Assembly: GCA_965248075.1 (NCBI GenBank)
Contig: CBDFIL010000003.1
Span: 248,001 to 312,000 of the forward strand
Origin: VXNE01 sp965248075
GTDB lineage: Bacteria > Pseudomonadota > Gammaproteobacteria > Pseudomonadales > Azotimanducaceae
Direction: 5' to 3'
Length of the DNA: 64,000 nucleotides
Below, piece by piece: positions 51,354 through 59,992 of the stretch; position 1 is the first letter of the stretch, and each line of letters starts with the position of its first letter. The notes beneath the pieces are model-generated. The model searched no databases and was not told the origin of the DNA. It saw only the letters and a list, made by a program, of their open reading frames with translations. The translations under genes and the position numbers were made by a program.

Positions 51354-53189
51354 TCAGCGCAGCTCCATCCCCTCCATGTGCCCCTGTTCACGCCATTTCT
51401 GGAGCAGCGCGTTGAACGCGTTGATGCCGCGCGCATACGGGGAGTTCTGCATGTTGCCCTGAGTCCCCCTGCCTTCCCGGTTGTAGTAGCCGGGCGTGCA
51501 CTGCTCGAGGAACTCGGCCGCACCCGTCCCGGCCAGTGCCACGATCTCCGCGACCCACTGCTCTTCGGCCTGCGCCGTGACTTCGGCCACCCGCTTGCCG
51601 CGCTGTTTCACCTCATCGACGATGTAGGCAACGTGCATGGCCTGGTCGTCGAACATGGCAGTCATGTTCGGGGAGAGTCCGTTCTGGTTGATGCCGATCG
51701 TGAACCAGTTCGGAAAACCGTGGCTGCTCAAGCCATGTAACGTCCGGAAACCGTCGGCCCAGTGATCGTAGAGGGATTGCCCGTCGCGCCCAATCGTGTC
51801 GAAGTCCACCCTGCGATGGGCGGAGGTCGTGATCTCGAAACCGGTCGCGTAGATGATTGTGTCCACCTCGTACTCGACGCCGTTGGCGACCACTCCTCTC
51901 TCGGTGATGCGCTCGACGCCCTTGCTGTCCGAGACGTCGATCAACTCCACGTTGTCGCGGTTGAACGTATCGAGATACTCGTCGTTGAACGTGGGACGTT
52001 TGCAGAACTGGCGATACCACGGCTTGAGAGCCTCCGCCGCCTGGCCGCTGGCGACGGTATCGTCGACACGGCCCCGGATCTCGTTCATCTTCTCGAAGTC
52101 GGCCATCTCCGAGCGCAGCGCCACCTCCTCCATGTCCAGAGCGCCCTCGTCCGAATTGCGGCTCATCAGGGAGAGTCCGATGCGTCGCGCGATGTCCGTC
52201 CAGCCGTCGGCGACGAGATCCTCCGTGAAGCTCTGGCCGAACAGCACGGCTGCGAAGTTCTCGCGCCGGGCCCGCTGCCACCCCGGCTCGAGGCTTTGGT
52301 ACCACTCCTCATCCGTCGGCATGTTGCCGCGCAGGTCCACCGAGGACGGCGTTCTCTGGAAGACGTAGAGCTCCTGCGCGTGCTCGCCGAGAAACGGCAC
52401 CGACTGGATCGCCGTGCAGCCGGTGCCGATCACTGCCACCCGCTTGTCGGCGAGCCTGGTCAGGCCGCCGTTGTGATCGCCGCCGGTGTAGTCGTAGTCC
52501 CAGCGCGCGGTGTGGAACGTGTGGCCCTTGAAGTCGCTGATCCCCGGGATGCCGGGGAGCTTCGGCCGGTTGGCGGGTCCGGTCGCCTGCACCACGAACC
52601 GGGCTCGAATGTTGTCGTTGCGATGGGTGGCAACGTGCCAGCGATGGTCGTCTTCGTTCCACCGCACCTCGGTGACGCGGGTCTGGAAGATGGCCCGGTC
52701 GTACAGGCCGAAATACTCGGCCACGCGCTTGCTGTGGTCAAAAATCTCGGGGGCGTACGAGTACTTCTCCTTCGGCATGAAGCCCGTTTCCTCGAGAAGC
52801 GGCAGGTAACAATAGGACTCGATGTCGCACTGCGCGCCCGGGTATCGGTTCCAGTACCACGTTCCGCCGAAATCGCCGCCGGAGTCGATGATGCGGAAGT
52901 TGGTGACGCCCCGCTCCTTCAGCCTGGCCCCGGCCATCAGGCCGCTGAAGCCGGCGCCGATCACCGCGACATCGATCTCGATGTCCAGCGGCTCCCGGTC
53001 GAAGTCCGGGTCCGCGTAGGGATCGTCATGCGCGTAGTGGGCAAACTCCGAGGCCGCTTCGATGTACTGATCCTCGCCGTCGTCGCGGATCCGCCTGTCC
53101 CGCTCCACTCGGTACTTCTCACGCAGGGCCCCCGGGTCGAAATCCAGATCGGGGAACAGGTTGTGCAGTCTCTGACGTTCAGATGCCAT
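51354..53189 (-). CDS. Baeyer-Villiger-type flavin monooxygenase
   Basis: A 611-residue class B flavoprotein monooxygenase. The FAD-binding AVIGAGFSGLMAGARLKERG, the NADPH site VAVIGTGCTAIQSVPFLGEHA, and the Baeyer-Villiger fingerprint FKGHTFHTARWDYD are all present; GGDFGGTWYWNRYPGAQCDIESYCYLPL is also typical. It inserts oxygen next to a carbonyl (cyclic or steroid-like ketones) using NADPH and O2. MASERQRL at 53189 is chosen because the upstream in-frame part is encoded by repeat DNA. It sits alone beside the transposon island. Confidence 0.9.
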   Translation of the reverse strand: MASERQRLHNLFPDLDFDPGALREKYRVERDRRIRDDGEDQYIEAASEFAHYAHDDPYADPDFDREPLDIEIDVAVIGAGFSGLMAGARLKERGVTNFRIIDSGGDFGGTWYWNRYPGAQCDIESYCYLPLLEETGFMPKEKYSYAPEIFDHSKRVAEYFGLYDRAIFQTRVTEVRWNEDDHRWHVATHRNDNIRARFVVQATGPANRPKLPGIPGISDFKGHTFHTARWDYDYTGGDHNGGLTRLADKRVAVIGTGCTAIQSVPFLGEHAQELYVFQRTPSSVDLRGNMPTDEEWYQSLEPGWQRARRENFAAVLFGQSFTEDLVADGWTDIARRIGLSLMSRNSDEGALDMEEVALRSEMADFEKMNEIRGRVDDTVASGQAAEALKPWYRQFCKRPTFNDEYLDTFNRDNVELIDVSDSKGVERITERGVVANGVEYEVDTIIYATGFEITTSAHRRVDFDTIGRDGQSLYDHWADGFRTLHGLSSHGFPNWFTIGINQNGLSPNMTAMFDDQAMHVAYIVDEVKQRGKRVAEVTAQAEEQWVAEIVALAGTGAAEFLEQCTPGYYNREGRGTQGNMQNSPYARGINAFNALLQKWREQGHMEGMELR

Positions 53190-53276
53190 CGCCGGCTCCA
53201 GTGCTATCGAAGGTCGGGCGGAAGGATCGTAACCGATTGCGCCACGCCCGACCGCTCGAAGATGTCGCCGGGAGTC

Positions 53277-53356
53277 GTAGGGGACGGGCTTGTCCCGTCC
53301 CGTTTCGAAATCGTGCACGGGCTCGACACGGGCGACGACAGGCGTCGCCCCTGTAC
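53277..53356. repeat. GTAGGGG-type palindromic repeat, inverted copy
   Basis: It starts GTAGGGGACGGGCTTGTCCC and ends in a second hairpin GGGCGAC-GACAGGC-GTCGCCC. The first 26 bp are the exact reverse complement of 30085-30110, and the second half resembles 30033-30061. The copy lies just upstream of the monooxygenase gene. Confidence 0.65.
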
Positions 53357-53450
53357 CATCTCCGACGCTGGGTGCCGAGAGGCACGCAGCGGGCATGTTG
53401 CCGGGAGCGACCAAGTCGCCCCCTGTGCCCGGAGCACCTGCGTAGGACTA

Positions 53451-54304
53451 GTGTTAGTTCCATTAAAACGTTGACGTTTCATGCGATGTCCAGGTCGAAG
53501 TTGCACCAACGCAACTGCACGGGCGCTTCGTTCATTTCCGCAATGCCTTGGAGGATGCGGGATTTCAGTTCCGCGGTGGACGCGACGCGGATGTGGCGCA
53601 GGAACGTGCGCGCCATTTTGGAGAAGGCGCACTCGATCAGGTTCAGCCAGGAGCCGTGTTTCGGGGTATGCACGTATTCGAAGCGCCCAGGTCGCGTCGC
53701 CAGGTACGCCATGGTCTCGCGGGAAATGTGCGCGGAGTGATTGTCGAGGACAACGCGGATGACGGCGTCGGGCGGATAGTGACGATGCAAGCGCTCCAGC
53801 AAGGCGACGAACTCGCGGCTACGATGTCTCGGCTCGACATCGGCGATGATTTCGCCGCTGTGTGCCGACAACGTCCACAACTCCGCCGCCAGACCCAGCG
53901 CCTTGGGTTGCTGACATGCCACGCTGACCACCCAGGCTTTTGCGTCCGGCAGAATCTCGGGCTCCCGCGGGCGGTGGTAACGATCTCTCAAGCCGGTGCG
54001 CACGCCCGCCGCCAACGCCTTGTCGACACATTTGTAGATGGTTGGGCGCGACACGCCGACTTCCCGCTGTATCTGCGAGATCGACAACCCCGCCGCGTAC
54101 CTCAGCAGCACCTTCGCTCGTGTTACCTCGCGCGCCGGCGCCGTCGCCGAGCGGCTCAACGTCGTCAGCATCTCGCGATCCGACTCCGACAACTCCAACG
54201 CCGCGCGCTCTGTTCGTCTGGCCATGTCCCGCTCCCTGATTGGATCGGGCCAGCATCATGCATCGGCATCGCCAGTTTGTAAACTTATTTAAGAAACGAA
54301 CTAC
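53451..54304 (-). mobile_element. IS630-family element, internally deleted
   Basis: It is flanked by TA on both sides within CTAG (53448-53451 and 54304-54307), the target duplication of IS630/mariner elements. The ends begin GTGTTAGTTCC and, inverted, GTAGTTCG. It carries one transposase gene missing its centre. It inserted just left of the IS110-A end. Confidence 0.72.
53479..54225 (-). pseudogene. IS630-family transposase with an internal deletion
   Basis: 248 residues, versus about 340-360 in complete relatives. The N-terminal HTH is intact (AAGLSISQIQREVGVSRPTIYKCVDKAL). After QQPKALGLAAELWTLSAHSGEIIADVEPRHRSREFVALL the protein jumps from the linker into the catalytic core. About 100 residues, including the first catalytic Asp region, are missing at the LWTLSA junction. 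The second Asp (VLDNHSAH) and the Glu (SWLNLIECAFSKM) remain. It is in frame but should be inactive. Confidence 0.75.
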
Positions 54305-54422
54305 TAGTGCCCCGGCGGTTTTGCCGCGGTGGATGCCCAGTGAAGAGTTTGCGCCTTGAGCGCCAGTACAGGGACCGGCAGGCATCGTGGCGCGCCCGAA
54401 CTGGTGACTACAAGGAGGCAAC

Positions 54423-55170
54423 ATGGCACAACTACAGTGGTTCGTTGGGGTGGACTGGGGATCGCGTACGCACCACGTGTGCATCCTCGACGGTGCGGGA
54501 GGGGTTCGCAAGGAACGTGCGTTCGCGCATGGCGGTGCGGGCTTGGCGGCGATGGTGGCGTGCATCGCGGACAGCACCGCGAACGCAGCGGCGGAGACGG
54601 TCGGCGTAGCGATCGAGACGCCGCGCGGGCCGGTCGTGGAAAGCCTGCTGGCGCACGGTCTGGCGGTGCACTCGATCAATCCCAAGCAACTGGATCGGTT
54701 CCGCGATCGCCACTCGCCGGCGGGCGCGAAGGACGACCGCCGCGCCGCGTGGGTGCTGGCGGCGGCGCTACGCAGCGATCCGGACGCCTTCCACCAGGTG
54801 GAAGCGACCGATCCGCTCATCGTCGAACTGCGCGAGTGGTCGCGCATCGCCGAGGAGCTCAAGCGCGAGCGCGTGCGGGTCACCAACCAGATGCGCGAGC
54901 AGCTGTGGCGCTACTACCCGCAGTTCAACGAGACCGTGAAAGATCTCGCCAAGCCCTGGGCACTGGACCTGTGGAAGCGCGTGCCGACCCCGGCGGCCGC
55001 GCGCGGCGTGCGCGTGACGTCCTACGACAGGTTGTTGAAAAAGTACCGCATCCGGCGCTTCGACGGCACCACGCTGAAAGGCCAACTGCAGCAACACCCG
55101 CTGGCCATCGATGCGGCCGCGGCGCGCGCCGCAGAGGTGCATGTGCGGCTGCTCTCGAAACGCCTCGTCG
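54423..55170 (+). pseudogene. IS110-family transposase A, N-terminal half
   Basis: MAQLQWFVGVDWGSRTHHVCILDGAG is the first Asp strand of the RuvC-like DEDD domain. GVAIETPRGPVVE gives the Glu and RHSPAGAKDDRRAAWVLAAAL the two Asp. After the helical linker (AEELKRERVRVTNQMREQLWRYYPQFNE) the frame runs into the IS66 left end at 55171 (stop at 55206-55208). The C-terminal domain with the active-site Ser region is at 57638-58148. An AAGGAGGCAAC ribosome binding site precedes 54423. Confidence 0.82.
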
Positions 55171-55199
55171 GTAAGCGGAGCGTCGGCACCACCTGGCTT

Positions 55200-56768
55200 T
55201 CAGTTTGAGATTGGCGTAAAGGCCCAAGGTAGCAGTTGATCGATCTCCGAGGCCGGATGGCCATTGGCGATGGCTTCGAGCGTGGCCTTGAGGTAGGCGT
55301 GGGGGTTGACCCGATTCATTTTCGCCGTTTCCACGAGTGAAGCGATGCGGCCCCAGGCCGCGGCGCCTTCGTCATGGCCGGCGAACAGCGCGTTCTTGCG
55401 ATTCAGCGCCAGCGGTCGGATGGCGTTCTCCACGACGTTGTTGTCCATCTCCACCCGGCCGTCGGTGAGGAACACCTGCAGCCCGTCCCAATGGTTGCCG
55501 ATATAGGCCAGCTTCTCGCCCAGGCGCGACTTGGGCGAGACCCGGGCGCGTTGCTGGCGCAGCCACACTCCGAAGTCCTCGACCAGCGGCGCGGTACGCG
55601 CCTGGCGCACGGCGAGCCGGACTTCGGCGGGTTCACCCCGGATCTCCTTCTCGATGACGTACATCGCCGCGATGCGCCGCAGCCCTTCGGCGGCGACCGC
55701 CGAGCGGTGACTGTCCTGGATCTCGCACAGCTTGCGCCGGGCGTGGGCCCAACAGAAACAACGGACCACCCCCTTGCCGGGCACCGCCACCACGTTGTAG
55801 CCGGCATAGCCGTCGACGTGCAGCTTCCCTTCGAATCCTCTGAGAAAACCCTCGGCGTGGCGTCCACCGCGACCGGGCGCGTAGAAGAACACCACCCCCG
55901 GCGGGTCCGGACCGGCCCAGGGACGCTCATCGCGGGCCAGCGCCCACAGATACCCCGTCTTGGTCTTGCCCCGGCCCGGATCCAGCACCGGCGCCCGGGT
56001 CTCGTCCATGAACAGATGCCCGGACTGCTTCAGGTGCCAGGCCAGCCGGTCCACCACCGGCATCAGATGAAACGACGCCTTGCCCACCCAGCCGGCGAGC
56101 GTGGAGCGGTGCAGGTCCACGCCTGAGCGGGCGTAGAGCTGCGATTGACGGTAGAGCGGCAAATGGTCCGCGTACTTGGAAATGAGCACCTGGGCCAGCA
56201 TCGCCTCGGTCGGCAGCCCACCCTCGATGAGGTGTGCCGGCGCGGCCGCCTGGACGACACCCTGCTCGCAGGTCCGGCAGGCATACTTCGGGCGCACGGT
56301 GACGATGACGCGAAGCGTCGCCGGCACAATGTCCAGCCGCTCGCTGCGGTCCTCTCCGATGCGCACCATCTGCCGGCACCCGCAGGGACACTCGGTGCTG
56401 TCTGGCTCGATGACCCGCTCGATGCGCTCAAGGTGCTCCGGCAGCTGCCCGATATTGCGTCGGGCGCGGCGCTTGCCCGTGGGCGGGCTCGGCGGCGCGC
56501 TCGGCTCGGTGGCGGCCTGGACCTCGCCTACCGCCCCTTCCAGATCCTCGAACGCCAGCTGGCGTTCGTCGACACCCAGCTTCTCGGACTTCCTGCCGTA
56601 GATGAAGCGCCGCAACTCGCTGATCAGGTGCTCCATGCGCCGGTTGCTCTCGGTGAGCGACTCGACCCTGGCGCGCAGCGCGTCGTTGGCCGCCAGCTGC
56701 TCCACGAATGCCGCCCGGTAGGCGCCTGGCAGGGGGCTGAGATCGACCGGTTCGGCGCGCGTCTCCAT
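55200..56768 (-). CDS. tnpC: IS66 transposase TnpC
   Basis: A 522-residue IS66 transposase. An N-terminal leucine-rich coiled coil (ALRARVESLTESNRRMEHLISELRRFIYGRKSEKL) is followed by a zinc-finger-like part (ECPCGCRQMVRIGED, KYACRTCEQGV). The DDE core has SGHLFMDETRAPV, KLHVDGYAGYN and a Glu near VEMDNNVVENAIRP. The C-terminus PHAYLKATLEAIANGHPASEIDQLLPW is the TnpC tail motif. It appears complete. Confidence 0.92.
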   Translation of the reverse strand: METRAEPVDLSPLPGAYRAAFVEQLAANDALRARVESLTESNRRMEHLISELRRFIYGRKSEKLGVDERQLAFEDLEGAVGEVQAATEPSAPPSPPTGKRRARRNIGQLPEHLERIERVIEPDSTECPCGCRQMVRIGEDRSERLDIVPATLRVIVTVRPKYACRTCEQGVVQAAAPAHLIEGGLPTEAMLAQVLISKYADHLPLYRQSQLYARSGVDLHRSTLAGWVGKASFHLMPVVDRLAWHLKQSGHLFMDETRAPVLDPGRGKTKTGYLWALARDERPWAGPDPPGVVFFYAPGRGGRHAEGFLRGFEGKLHVDGYAGYNVVAVPGKGVVRCFCWAHARRKLCEIQDSHRSAVAAEGLRRIAAMYVIEKEIRGEPAEVRLAVRQARTAPLVEDFGVWLRQQRARVSPKSRLGEKLAYIGNHWDGLQVFLTDGRVEMDNNVVENAIRPLALNRKNALFAGHDEGAAAWGRIASLVETAKMNRVNPHAYLKATLEAIANGHPASEIDQLLPWAFTPISN

Positions 56769-56834
56769 GGCGCAATAATACCATGGAATCAGTCTCTTAG
56801 ACCTCGGAAAGAGCCCTGATGACCGGCTCGGATG

Positions 56835-57188
56835 CTACGCCGCGGTGCGCGGCCGACGCACCTTCGCTGCCCACGTCCGACGCCAGTCCAGACCCTCGAA
56901 CAACGCCTCGAACTGCGCTCGCGACAGGCGCATCACCCCATCGTGAATGCCCGGCCACGCAAAGCGGCCCTGCTCCAGACGCTTGTACGCCAGCACCAGG
57001 CCCGTACCGTCCCACCACAGCACCTTGAGCCGGTCGCCGCGCCTGGATCGAAACACGAACGCCACTCCGGAATACGGATCCAGTCCCAGATCGTTCTGCA
57101 CCACTGCAGCCAGACTGTCGTGCCCCTTGCGGAAGTCCACCGCCCGCGTCGCCACCACAACCCGCGCGCCCGGCAACGACACCATCAC
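56835..57188 (-). CDS. tnpB: IS66 accessory protein TnpB
   Basis: 117 residues. VVVATRAVDFRKGHDSLAAVVQNDLGLDPYSGVAFVFRSRRGDRLKVLWWDGTGLVLAYKRLEQGRF is the IS66 Orf2-like (TnpB) family. It is needed for IS66 transposition but has no known catalytic motif; it is unrelated to the TnpB nucleases of IS200/IS605. It overlaps tnpA by four bases. Confidence 0.92.
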   Translation of the reverse strand: MMVSLPGARVVVATRAVDFRKGHDSLAAVVQNDLGLDPYSGVAFVFRSRRGDRLKVLWWDGTGLVLAYKRLEQGRFAWPGIHDGVMRLSRAQFEALFEGLDWRRTWAAKVRRPRTAA

Positions 57189-57553
57189 CGCGCCACCGCC
57201 AGCGCCACCGCGATCGCCGCGATCCCCGCCGCGTCGATCTCCCCCTCCAGCCGAACCGTCACGCCACGCCCTTCAATCGTCACCTCGGCCCGCCCGCCCG
57301 ACTCCTGCACCGACACCGGAACGTATGCAGCCTCCGCCGACCTCAGCTCGTCGCGCCGCGCCCGGCTGCGTCTCCTCGACAACTGGCTGGCCGAAACCCC
57401 GTGCCGCCGCGCCACCTCGCGCACCGCCAGTGGCGACGTGAAACTCTCCTGCACCATCCGCTCCCACTCTTCCACCGTTCGCCGCCGTAGCACCCTGCCA
57501 GCGCCGACGCCCGTGCCGCCAGCACCCTTCGAATCACCATCCGACATCCACAA
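57185..57553 (-). CDS. tnpA: IS66 accessory protein TnpA
   Basis: 122 residues. RRRTVEEWERMVQESFTSPLAVREVARRHGVSASQLSRRRSRARRDEL is a helix-turn-helix of the TnpA_IS66 family. A short C-terminal strand-rich region follows (AEVTIEGRGVTVRLEGEIDAAGIAAI). It probably binds the element ends. It is the first gene of the tnpABC unit. Confidence 0.9.
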   Translation of the reverse strand: MWMSDGDSKGAGGTGVGAGRVLRRRTVEEWERMVQESFTSPLAVREVARRHGVSASQLSRRRSRARRDELRSAEAAYVPVSVQESGGRAEVTIEGRGVTVRLEGEIDAAGIAAIAVALAVAR

Positions 57554-57637
57554 ACCCTCCGGTCGACCAGACGGGTATCCAACTTCAAACGCGATATCCA
57601 GGGAAAGGTGGGGTCGGCGGACCGCTTACCCTCGTCG

Positions 57638-58148
57638 TGGTCAACAGGTCAACAAGCAACTCGCCGAGGCGCAGACGCAGCTCGACGCGTTCCTCGACCA
57701 GTTCGCGGCGCCGCCAGCCGACGCCGAGGAGTCAGCGCCGGGGCAGACAGAACAACAGCGTGACGTGGCCATCCTGCGATCCCTGCCCGGAGTCGGTCCG
57801 GTAGTCAGCGCCACGCTGTTGGCAGAGGCGTACGACGCCCTGCGGCGGCGCGACTATCACGCGCTGCGCTGCCTGTGCGGCGTGGCACCGGTCACCCGAC
57901 AGTCCGGCAAGAGCCGTATCGTCACGCGCCGCCTCGCCGCGCACCGGCGGCTGCGCGACATCGTCCACCTGTGGGCTGGCGTTGCCATGCAGTGCGATCC
58001 GCTCTGCCAGGCCCGATACCAGGCCCTGCGCGATCGCGGCCACGGTCATGCCCGCGCGCTGCGTTCCGTCGCCGACCGCCTGCTGATGGTCGCCTGCGCC
58101 GCGCTGCGCGACGGGACGCTATACGACCCGCCGGCCGCCACGGTCTGA
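57638..58148 (+). pseudogene. IS110-family transposase A, C-terminal half
   Basis: From just after the IS66 target duplication: VNKQLAEAQTQLDAFLDQF (coiled-coil end), then the Transposase_20 domain, LRSLPGVGPVVSATLLAEAYDAL (HhH-like), LRCLCGVAPVTRQSGKSRIV (conserved Ser region) and RRLRDIVHLWAGVAMQCDPLCQARYQAL. It ends GTLYDPPAATV. It cannot be translated on its own and is out of frame with the N-terminal half by one base. Confidence 0.8.
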
Positions 58149-58155
58149 ACGGCGC

Positions 58156-58276
58156 GTGCCCCGCATCGCCAAGGGAGCGGCAGCGACCGCAGCGCGATGC
58201 GGGGCACGCGCACGTCCAAACCCGGCGGCCGGCGCGGCGCCTACGTCGTCCCGGAGCGCCGGACCGGCTTTGGGGC
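58156..58276. repeat. Two-hairpin dispersed repeat, copy C
   Basis: Hairpin 1 here has a different, longer stem, GTGCCCCGCATCGC (58156-58169) with GCGATGCGGGGCAC (58194-58207), but a similar loop (GGGAGCGGCAGCGACCG). The hairpin-2 position has GGCGC and GCGCC. The copy ends CGCCGGACCGGCTTTGGGGC (58257-58276), identical to 143-162 of copy A. IS110-A abuts its 5' arm. Confidence 0.65.
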
Positions 58277-58282
58277 ACTTTT

Positions 58283-58346
58283 ATGGAAGACGCGGCAAGG
58301 GAACGAAGTGACCGCCGGTGCAGCTCGCATGGAACAGCCTTCCATG
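58283..58346. repeat. Two-hairpin dispersed repeat, copy D (left part)
   Basis: ATGGAAG (58283-58289) and CTTCCAT (58339-58345) enclose the loop AGGGAACGAAGTGACCGCCGG. The copy is broken at 58346 by IS110-B and continues at 60264 (through 60343). Joining the two parts across the shared CTTCCATG restores a repeat of about the length of copies A and B. Confidence 0.65.
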
Positions 58347-58404
58347 GAACAAAATCCGAACTCCTTTTAATTCAACGGGTTGTCCGAACGCCATTTGACA
58401 TAAT

Positions 58405-58908
58405 TCAAGCTGCCGAGGCGGCGGGCTTGACGTTGCAGGTTGGCGACCATTCGATCGCGGCGCTCGGCCTCCCACGCGGCAGGTCGCGCTGGACGTATTC
58501 CTCGCCGCGGGTGAGCATGGCGTATATCAGCCGGGCCAGTTGGTGCGCGGTCGCCTTGACCGCCTTGGCGGTGTCCATCCGGGCCAGGCGCCGGCGGTGC
58601 GCGGCGCCGATGGCGCTCTTGTCGCTGCGCGCCGTGGTCGCCGCCATGCGCAGCGCCTGCCCGACGCGGTTCGACCGCCGTCGCGGTGCGCCCTTCAGGC
58701 GCTTGTCGCCGCTGATACGGGTGCCCCGCGCCAGACCCAGCCAGGAACAGAAGTGGCCGACCGACGGGAACCGCGACAGGTCCGCGCCGACCTCCGCGGC
58801 GAGGGTCAGGGCCGTCTCGACGCCGATGGTCGGGATGGCCAGCAGGTCGACGCCCAGCATCCGCTTGAGCCGCCGCCGTAGCGCCCGGTCGCGGCCCTTG
58901 CGCGAGCG
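58405..58908 (-). pseudogene. IS110-family transposase B, C-terminal half
   Basis: ALRRRLKRMLGVDLLAIPTIGVETALTLAAEVGADLSRFPSVGHFCSWLGLARGTRISGDKRLKG is the Transposase_20 domain with its HhH-like start and conserved Ser region. DTAKAVKATAHQLARLIYAMLTRGEEYV is the usual terminal helix. It is separated from its N-terminal half (59190-59992) by the inverted-repeat element at 58909-59189. Confidence 0.82.
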
Positions 58909-59189
58909 CTAGCCCGCATTTCTCACCAGGCCGCTTGTCGGCATCAAAAAGCTCTTGGGTTTCACGAAGTTGACCGCGATTGCCGATGATCGTGCCGATG
59001 GCGGACTGCGCTGGCCGCGCCCTCGCGGGTCTTTTGCCCCCGTGTACACACGGGCCCGTGCTTGCGCACGTGCTCCCTCAACCGTAGTCCCCGCTATGCT
59101 TTCGGTCGGCGAGCGCGACGCAAGCGTCGTGCGCACAGGACCAAAATCCTCCGCGATCATCACGGCCCCTGGTGAGAAATGCGGGCTAG
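58909..59189. mobile_element. MITE-like element with perfect terminal inverted repeats
   Basis: The 22 bp at 58909-58930 are the exact reverse complement of 59168-59189. They start CTAGCCCGCATTTCTCACC. CTAG, itself palindromic, may be a 4-bp target duplication, leaving 18-bp terminal repeats. The interior (about 237 bp) has no convincing coding frame. It interrupts the IS110-B transposase. The ends resemble those of DDE-type insertion sequences, so it may be a non-autonomous derivative; no parent is in the window. Confidence 0.8.
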
Positions 59190-59992
59190 TCCTCCGGCGG
59201 GTCGCCGGCGTCGGCGCGCGCCAGCTTGTCCAGCTCGCCGTTGATCCGCTCCTCGCAGGCGGCGATCTGCCCCTGCAGTGCGTCGTAGCGCTCCAGCGCC
59301 AGCGCCAGCGCGAACACGTGCTCGTCGCGCCAGTTGCCGCGCAGACTCGCGGCGATGGTCGCCGCGTCCGCCTTGCAGCGGTCGTCCCGGAAGCCGGCCA
59401 TTACCGCGCCGTCGCGTTCGCCCGCGACGATGGCGCGCACGATCAGCTGGCCGGTCTTGCCCATGACGTCGCTCAGCACGTTGTCGAGTTGCACGTTCAT
59501 CTGCACCAGCGCCTTCTGCATGTGGTGCACCGTGCGCGAGCGCTGCCCGACCAGTTCGTCACGCTGGCGCAGGTAGGCGCGCAGCGCGCACACCTCGTCC
59601 GGAACCCGGTACGCGCCGCGCAGCAGCCCGTAGCACATCAGCTGGCGGATCCACTGGCAGTCCAGCACGTCGCTCTTGCGCCCGCTCACCTGCTTGGTCG
59701 CGCGCGGGTTCACCAGATGCACCTCGAAGCCCGCCCGGTCGAGCACCTCGAACGGCGGGATCCAGTACACGCCCGTCGCCTCCATCGCCACCACCCGCAC
59801 GCCACACGACTTCAGGTGCGCGGCCATCCGCTCCAGTTCGTCCGTCACCGTGCCGAAGCTGCGTACCGGCTCCTCGAACCGATCCGGGTCCACTGCCACG
59901 TAGTGGCCCTTCTTGCCGATGTCGATCCCCGCGCAGTCCGCGTGCACCACGTCCGGCCGGTTCGCGTTTTCCCGCCGCGTCCTGTCCGCCAT
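59190..59992 (-). pseudogene. IS110-family transposase B, N-terminal half
   Basis: MADRTRRENANRPDVVHADCAGIDIGKKGHYVAVDPDRF supplies the first DEDD Asp. VRVVAMEATGVYWIPPFEVL gives the Glu and VSGRKSDVLDCQWIRQLMCYGLL the Asp pair. A long helical linker follows (RTVHHMQKALVQMNVQLDNVLSDVMGKTG). It reads LARADAGDPPED and then enters the MITE at CTAG. The RuvC-like half is intact but separated from the Ser-containing half. GGAG precedes ATG 59992. Confidence 0.83.

Larger units (their letters stand above)
55171..57629 (-). mobile_element. IS66-family element with an 8-bp target duplication
   Basis: The ends are GTAAGCGG (55171-55178) and CCGCTTAC (57622-57629), extending into imperfect inverted repeats (both then carry a CACC-type block). 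CCTCGTCG occurs immediately outside both ends (55163-55170 and 57630-57637), a perfect 8-bp duplication as expected for IS66. It contains tnpA, tnpB and tnpC, all leftward and apparently intact, inside the IS110-A transposase. Confidence 0.92.
54307..58163 (+). mobile_element. IS110-family element A, split by an IS66 element
   Basis: The transposase is in two parts (54423-55170 and 57638-58148). The 8-mer GTGCCCCG flanks the element at 54307-54314 and 58156-58163; the right copy is the start of the hairpin-1 arm of repeat copy C. A 108-bp non-coding leader (54315-54422) precedes the transposase. Removing the IS66 insertion leaves the two halves one base out of frame, so the copy was already or has since become defective. 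Confidence 0.7.
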
